From AC-56 sp963798705 (GTDB lineage Bacteria > Actinomycetota > Thermoleophilia > Solirubrobacterales > 70-9), in the NCBI GenBank assembly GCA_963798705.1, contig CAWCTW010000005.1, forward strand, positions 496,001 to 560,000: a stretch of DNA of 64,000 bases, in the 5' to 3' direction. Below are positions 60,447-64,000 of this stretch, piece after piece. The first letter of the stretch is position 1. Every line of letters begins with the position of its first letter. Made by a program: the position numbers and the translations under genes. Below the pieces are notes generated by a model, which saw nothing but the letters and a program-made list of their open reading frames with translations, ran no database searches and was not told where the DNA came from.

Positions 60447-60473
60447 AAAGAGCCCGCGCGGGGCGGGCTCTTT
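60447..60473 (+). terminator. intrinsic terminator
   Basis: Perfect 11-bp arms AAAGAGCCCGC and GCGGGCTCTTT with a 5-base loop, ending in TTT, 22 bases after the methyltransferase stop. It would also work on the other strand. Confidence 0.8.
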
Positions 60474-60567
60474 CGAGGCTGCGCGTCGGCAGCACTCGCC
60501 TGTTGTGAGGAGCCTAACGCGCCGGCGCGTACGATCCGGCCGCCCCAACGAGCGAGAAGGAGAGGCG

Positions 60568-61374
60568 ATGTCCAAGGTCCTGTACGAGAAGCGCGACCGG
60601 ATCGCGTACGTGACGATCAACCGGCCCGAGGCGCGGAACGCGATCGATCCGGACGTCCACCGGCTCATGATCGAGACCTGGGCCGACTTCCGAGACGACG
60701 ACTCGGTCGACGTGGCGATCCTCACCGGCGAGGGCGAGGCCTTCTGCGCCGGTGCTGACCTCAAGACCTACATCCCGCCGATCATCGCCAACGCGAGCCC
60801 CCACGAGACACGCGAGATCGTGGAGCTCGGGCTGAACGGGTTCACCCGCGGGATGCACCGGATCGCGAAGCCGATCATCGGCGCGATCAACGGCTGGGCT
60901 CTCGCCGGGGGCCTGGAGACGGCTCTCGCCTGCGACGTCCGCGTCGCGTCGGAGCGGGCGATCTTCGGCTCCTTCGAGGCCCGCCGCGGGTTCCACCACG
61001 GCGATGGCGGCCTGGTGCGGCTGGTGAACACGTGCGGCGTCGGCGTGGCGATGCAGATGCTCCTGACCGCCGAGCCCGTGGACGCTCAGCAGGCCCTGCA
61101 ATGGAACATGGTCACGAAGGTCGTCCCGCACGACGACCTGCTGGCCGAGGCGGAGCTCGTCGCCGGCCAGATCCTGCGGAACTCGCAGGCGGCGGTGCGC
61201 TCGGCCAAGCAGACGATCCTGGACGTGATCGGCCAGCCGCTCGACTTCCAGCTCCGCACGGAGGCCTGGAACGCCTACACGTGTGCCGATCCGGATGAGA
61301 CCAAGGCGCTGCTGGACCGCTTCTACGACAAGACCGACGCCGGCCGCGCGGGCGAGCACGAGACGGCGCTTTGA
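60568..61374 (+). CDS. enoyl-CoA hydratase/isomerase family protein
   Basis: A 268-residue crotonase. The oxyanion region has F-C-A-G-A-D-L-K-T near residue 62 and N-G-W-A-L-A-G-G-L-E near 108. At the place of the usual E-x-x-x-G-x-x-P loop it reads F-E-A-R-R-G-F-H-H-G-D-G-G, so only some catalytic Glu positions match and the reaction is uncertain. ATG 60568 follows GAAGGAGAGG. Its stop overlaps the SDR start. Confidence 0.88.
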   Translation: MSKVLYEKRDRIAYVTINRPEARNAIDPDVHRLMIETWADFRDDDSVDVAILTGEGEAFCAGADLKTYIPPIIANASPHETREIVELGLNGFTRGMHRIAKPIIGAINGWALAGGLETALACDVRVASERAIFGSFEARRGFHHGDGGLVRLVNTCGVGVAMQMLLTAEPVDAQQALQWNMVTKVVPHDDLLAEAELVAGQILRNSQAAVRSAKQTILDVIGQPLDFQLRTEAWNAYTCADPDETKALLDRFYDKTDAGRAGEHETAL

Positions 61375-62060
61375 GCCGTCGCGCCCTGGTCACCGGAGCC
61401 GCGCGGGGGATCGGTGCCGCGATCGCCGAGCGACTGCGGGCGGATGGATTCGAGGTCGCGGGCGCCGACCGCGACGAAGGCTCCGGGCTCACCTTCGACG
61501 TCGCCGCGGACGAGCTCCCGGACCTGAGCGGCTTCGACGTCTGCGTCTCGAACGCCGGAATCACCGACACGATCGCGCCGGCGCACCGGATGACCGCCGA
61601 GCAATGGGCGCGCGACATCGACGTCAACCTCACCGGCGCCTTCCGGGTCGCCGCCGCGTGCCTGCCCGGGATGCGAGACCGCGGCTACGGGCGCCTCGTC
61701 TTCATCTCCAGCGGCGCCGCGCTCGAGGGGCTCCCCGGCCAGGTCGCCTACGCGGCGTCGAAGGCCGGCCTGCTCGGCCTGATGCGGACGATCGCCGCCG
61801 AGAACGTGCGCCGGGGGATCACCGCCAACGCGGTGCTGCCCGGGATGGTCGCCACCGAGAAGGTGGAGGCGATGCCCGCGGAAGTCGCTCAGCCGCTCCG
61901 AGAGGCCTTGCCCATGCAGCGCTTCGCGGATCCCGGCGAGGTCGCCGGACTGGTCGCCTACCTGGCCTCGGAGGAGGCGGGCTACGTCACGGGCCAGGCG
62001 ATCGGAATCGACGGCGGCAACGCCCTCAACACCTTCTCCCTCACGCGCCGCCAGCTCTAG
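61371..62060 (+). CDS. SDR-family oxidoreductase (FabG-like)
   Basis: A 229-residue short-chain dehydrogenase: A-L-V-T-G-A-A-R-G-I-G-A-A near the start, N-A-G-I at ~62, S-S-G near 104 and Y-A-A-S-K near 126, so the Ser-Tyr-Lys set is intact. TTG 61371 overlaps the hydratase stop (TTGA); together they suggest beta-oxidation or a ketoacyl step. The stop lies in a terminator arm. Confidence 0.9.
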   Translation: MSRRALVTGAARGIGAAIAERLRADGFEVAGADRDEGSGLTFDVAADELPDLSGFDVCVSNAGITDTIAPAHRMTAEQWARDIDVNLTGAFRVAAACLPGMRDRGYGRLVFISSGAALEGLPGQVAYAASKAGLLGLMRTIAAENVRRGITANAVLPGMVATEKVEAMPAEVAQPLREALPMQRFADPGEVAGLVAYLASEEAGYVTGQAIGIDGGNALNTFSLTRRQL

Positions 62061-62119
62061 TGACCTGAGGCGTCAGTTCGGGCGCGTCTTCCCGGCGCAC
62101 TTACGACTCAGGTCACTAG
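62057..62119. terminator. long inverted repeat between convergent genes
   Basis: Perfect 13-bp arms CTAGTGACCTGAG (62057-62069) and CTCAGGTCACTAG (62107-62119) with a 37-base loop. The TAG stop codons of both flanking genes lie inside the arms. It is a probable bidirectional terminator. Confidence 0.65.
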
Positions 62120-62469
62120 CCCGCATAACCGGGACGGGCGATCTCCAGCTTGCGGGCGACGTGCTCGCGCAGGCCGGCGATCGCCTCGGGCAGCCGCGCG
62201 TCGAGCTCGCCCCGCCGGATCGAGGCGGCGAGCTCCGTCGCGGCTTCGCGCACGTCGTCGGCGGGGGATCCGAGCAGCTCCGAGAACAGCGCCAGGTCCC
62301 GCTGCGAGGGCTCGTCGCCGGCGCGGAGCTCGCGCGCGATCACCGCGCAGAGGTTCGCGAGCACGAGCACCCGGAAGCGCCGCTCGGCAGGAACCCATTC
62401 CCGGACCTCGGTGAACAGGTCCGCGGCCATCGCGTCGAGCAGCTCGGTGGCGGTGGGGCGATCCTGCAT
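62116..62469 (-). CDS. DUF6285 domain protein
   Basis: A 117-residue helical protein: M-Q-D-R-P-T-A-T-E-L-L-D-A-M at the start, then R-F-R-V-L-V-L-A-N-L-C-A-V-I-A-R-E-L and L-R-E-H-V-A-R-K-L-E-I-A-R-P-G-Y. DUF6285 genes nearly always follow an APH-like phosphotransferase and often an acyl-CoA dehydrogenase, as the first of these does here. Function unknown; probably a partner of the phosphotransferase. Confidence 0.8.
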   Translation of the reverse strand: MQDRPTATELLDAMAADLFTEVREWVPAERRFRVLVLANLCAVIARELRAGDEPSQRDLALFSELLGSPADDVREAATELAASIRRGELDARLPEAIAGLREHVARKLEIARPGYAG

Positions 62470-62474
62470 CGAGA

Positions 62475-62564
62475 TCAGCCGTCCTGGCGCAGGCCCGGCT
62501 GCCCCGCAGCCGGCTCCGGCTGACCGGTCGCCTCCGGCTCCCTGGAAGCGGGGGAGGCAGCCGG
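62475..62564 (-). repeat. in-frame peptide-coding repeat at the phosphotransferase C-terminus
   Basis: It adds P-A-A-S-P-A-S-R-E-P-E-A-T-G-Q and more after the conserved end of the enzyme. The DNA core (about 62520-62566) matches the smc insertion in sequence, strand and reading frame. Confidence 0.6.
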
Positions 62565-63560
62565 CAGCAATTCGAGCAGGTCCCACTCGGGCTCGCAGAT
62601 CCGGCGGCCGAGCGAGGCGAGCTCGGCAGACGGCCGGGCGCCGACGAGGTGGTCGTGCGCCTGCCGGGCGCAGATCACGGCCCATTTGACGTTGCCCACC
62701 GCCTCCCACCAGCGAATCCGCTCCGGGTCCGGAGGGTCGCCGCCGGCCTTCGCGTACGCATCGAGCAGCTCCGCCAGCGAGCCCATGCCGGCCACCGGCT
62801 CCTCGTCGTTGCCGAAGCGCCAGGAGCGCACGCAGAGCCAGCCGATGTCCTCCGCCGGATCGCCCGAGTGACAGAGCTCCCAGTCGATCACGGCGGCCAG
62901 CCCCGCCTCGTCCACGATCAGGTTGCCGAGCCGGAAGTCGCCGTGCACGAGACATTCTTCGGCCGGCGCGGCCGGCGGGTGCAGCCGCAGCCACCGCAGG
63001 CCCGCCTCCACGGCGGGCAGCGGCTCGGCGACCTCGTCCAGGGTCGCCTCCCAGAGCTCGCAGGCGGCGAGCGCGGGATCCTCGCTCGAGACCGGAACGC
63101 CCTCGATCCCCTTTCCATCGATCGAGTGGATCCGCGCCAGCGCCTCGCCGAGCTGCGCCGGAAGCGCCCGGCGCGCCCCGGCCAGCTCCTGCCGCCGCAG
63201 GACCCGCGGCGCAACCGACGTCCCGGCCACGTGCTCCATGACGAACCCGGCGCTCTGGAGGCGACCCCCGGCCGGCTCGAACGCAAGCGGCCGCGGAACC
63301 GGGACACCGGCGGTGAGCGCCGCCTCGACCACGCGGAACTCGACCGCCAGCGGCGCGAACGAATCCGGCGCCCCGGCCGGATCCCTCCGCACCGCCCAGC
63401 GGCGCTCACCGGCCTCGGCCAGCAACGTCTCCCTCGACGCCCCACCCGGTAACGGGGAGAGCGTGAGCCGCCCCGGATCCGACCCCGACGCCTCGGCGAT
63501 CAGCGCGCGGACCCCGCCGGCCAGCGCCTCCTCAGGCGGTCGAGTCACGGTCGAGCCCAT
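62475..63560 (-). CDS. APH-like phosphotransferase family protein
   Basis: A 361-residue kinase-like protein: L-V-H-G-D-F-R-L-G-N-L (catalytic Asp) and V-I-D-W-E-L-C-H-S-G-D-P (metal Asp). This group is tied to acyl-CoA dehydrogenase loci and may phosphorylate hydroxyacyl-CoA-type substrates rather than antibiotics. The usual C-terminus E-W-D-L-L-E-L-L is followed by 29 extra residues made by the repeat shared with smc. It overlaps the upstream gene by 29 bases if ATG 63560 is used; a GTG twelve bases later is possible. Confidence 0.85.
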   Translation of the reverse strand: MGSTVTRPPEEALAGGVRALIAEASGSDPGRLTLSPLPGGASRETLLAEAGERRWAVRRDPAGAPDSFAPLAVEFRVVEAALTAGVPVPRPLAFEPAGGRLQSAGFVMEHVAGTSVAPRVLRRQELAGARRALPAQLGEALARIHSIDGKGIEGVPVSSEDPALAACELWEATLDEVAEPLPAVEAGLRWLRLHPPAAPAEECLVHGDFRLGNLIVDEAGLAAVIDWELCHSGDPAEDIGWLCVRSWRFGNDEEPVAGMGSLAELLDAYAKAGGDPPDPERIRWWEAVGNVKWAVICARQAHDHLVGARPSAELASLGRRICEPEWDLLELLPAASPASREPEATGQPEPAAGQPGLRQDG

Positions 63561-64000
63561 GCCGCGACCAGTGGCGGTCCGGAATGTCCGCCGGGTCCTT
63601 GTACCAGTACCAGGTGCACGGATCGCGGTCGAAGTCTTCCGGCGGATCCGACGGATACACGGGATAGCCGATCCACCGGATCGGCAGGACCTCGTTCATG
63701 AACGCGCAGTGGGTGCAGTACAGGGGAAACCCGGCGCGGCCGTAGCTCCAGTCGTGCGCCTCGTCGGTGACCCCGAACCCCTCTGGCCCGTAGCGGCGAT
63801 TGCGCCACAGCCTCTGGCCCGATCCGCAGGGATTCATCGTGAACGTGAGCTTCTCGTCGTCCTCCGCGATCTCGAAGGCGCCAGGGGTCGGCCCGACGCC
63901 ACTGGTCGAGTGGGCGCGCCAGGTCGCCGCCAGCGCCTTCGCGATCACCCTGCGGTCGCTGTCGGCGATCCGCTCGACGGGATTGCGCCAGCTGCGCTCG
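63532..64000 (-). CDS. uncharacterised protein, N-terminus beyond the window
   Basis: The open frame reaches the right edge; 156 residues are visible. Recognisable pieces are F-T-M-N-P-C-G-S-G, F-P-L-Y-C-T-H-C-A-F-M-N-E, W-I-G-Y-P-V-Y-P-S-D-P-P and C-T-W-Y-W-Y-K-D-P. Several Cys and His residues suggest metal binding. I do not recognise the family. Its stop overlaps the phosphotransferase gene, so they share an operon. An internal GTG at 63948 could be a start, but coding character continues upstream. Confidence 0.7.
   Translation of the reverse strand, partial: ERSWRNPVERIADSDRRVIAKALAATWRAHSTSGVGPTPGAFEIAEDDEKLTFTMNPCGSGQRLWRNRRYGPEGFGVTDEAHDWSYGRAGFPLYCTHCAFMNEVLPIRWIGYPVYPSDPPEDFDRDPCTWYWYKDPADIPDRHWSRHGLDRDSTA

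Overview
The window is about 70% GC. It codes densely on both strands, with many GTG and TTG starts and frequent 4-nt stop/start overlaps (ATGA, GTGA, TTGA). The gene set suggests an uncultured actinobacterium, probably class Thermoleophilia (Solirubrobacterales/Gaiellales-like). Supporting features are a heliorhodopsin, a WhiG/FliA-type sigma factor, an EF-G-like second GTPase, and a conserved yceD-rpmF-plsX-acpP-rnc-smc-ftsY / ffh-rpsP-trmD-rplS-lepB-rnhB block. The taxonomic call is inference.

Layout. (1) Bases 240-4583 are a small genomic island in the 3' part of a tRNA-Cys gene, bounded by a 50-bp direct repeat. It carries three small DUF genes resembling a toxin/antitoxin-type module, an integrase C-terminal remnant fused to a broken AHSA1 gene, an ArsR regulator, a RibD/DHFR-like reductase, a quinone-oxidoreductase-like enzyme and a SnoaL-like protein. 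(2) 4.7-10.9 kb holds a bicovalent-type FAD oxidoreductase, a large LuxR/AAA regulator split by a frameshift, a DUF4242 protein, a dehalogenase-type hydrolase and a GNAT. (3) 10.9-18.1 kb is a carbon-metabolism locus: 2-oxoacid:ferredoxin oxidoreductase gamma/alpha/beta, a GltD-like flavoprotein fused to a ferredoxin domain (also frameshifted), and convergent PEP synthase. Together they could interconvert acetyl-CoA, pyruvate and PEP. (4) 18.2-25.3 kb is an accessory zone with an SDR, SnoaL-like proteins, hydrolases, VapBC, a decayed HicAB pair, pseudogene and tRNA remnants, and three copies of a diverged ~115-bp repeat. (5) 25.4-28.2 kb is a heliorhodopsin / acyltransferase / DUF1295 cassette, followed by tRNA-Gly and a subtilase remnant.

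(6) 28.8-39.3 kb is mostly housekeeping: RNase HI, a zinc-ribbon protein of unknown function, EF-G-like GTPase, sigma factor, XerC/D, L,D-transpeptidase, an epimerase/acyltransferase pair, and a formyl-THF cyclo-ligase-like protein with a hydrolase. (7) 39.4-45.2 kb is a six-gene co-directional run, comM-dprA-thiD-two small genes-ilvD, almost all translationally overlapping. (8) 45.3-59.8 kb is the translation, secretion, lipid and chromosome block. Three oddities stand out there: rimM is missing, SMC is short (811 aa) with no recognisable hinge, and RNase III has lost two conserved metal ligands. (9) 59.9-64 kb holds a methyltransferase, enoyl-CoA hydratase, an SDR and a phosphotransferase/DUF6285 pair.

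Most notable signals: the heliorhodopsin cassette; the hingeless SMC; a related in-frame peptide-coding repeat in both smc and a phosphotransferase gene; the tRNA-Cys island; the three-copy interspersed repeat; and three otherwise intact genes broken at homopolymer or dinucleotide runs, which may be sequence errors.
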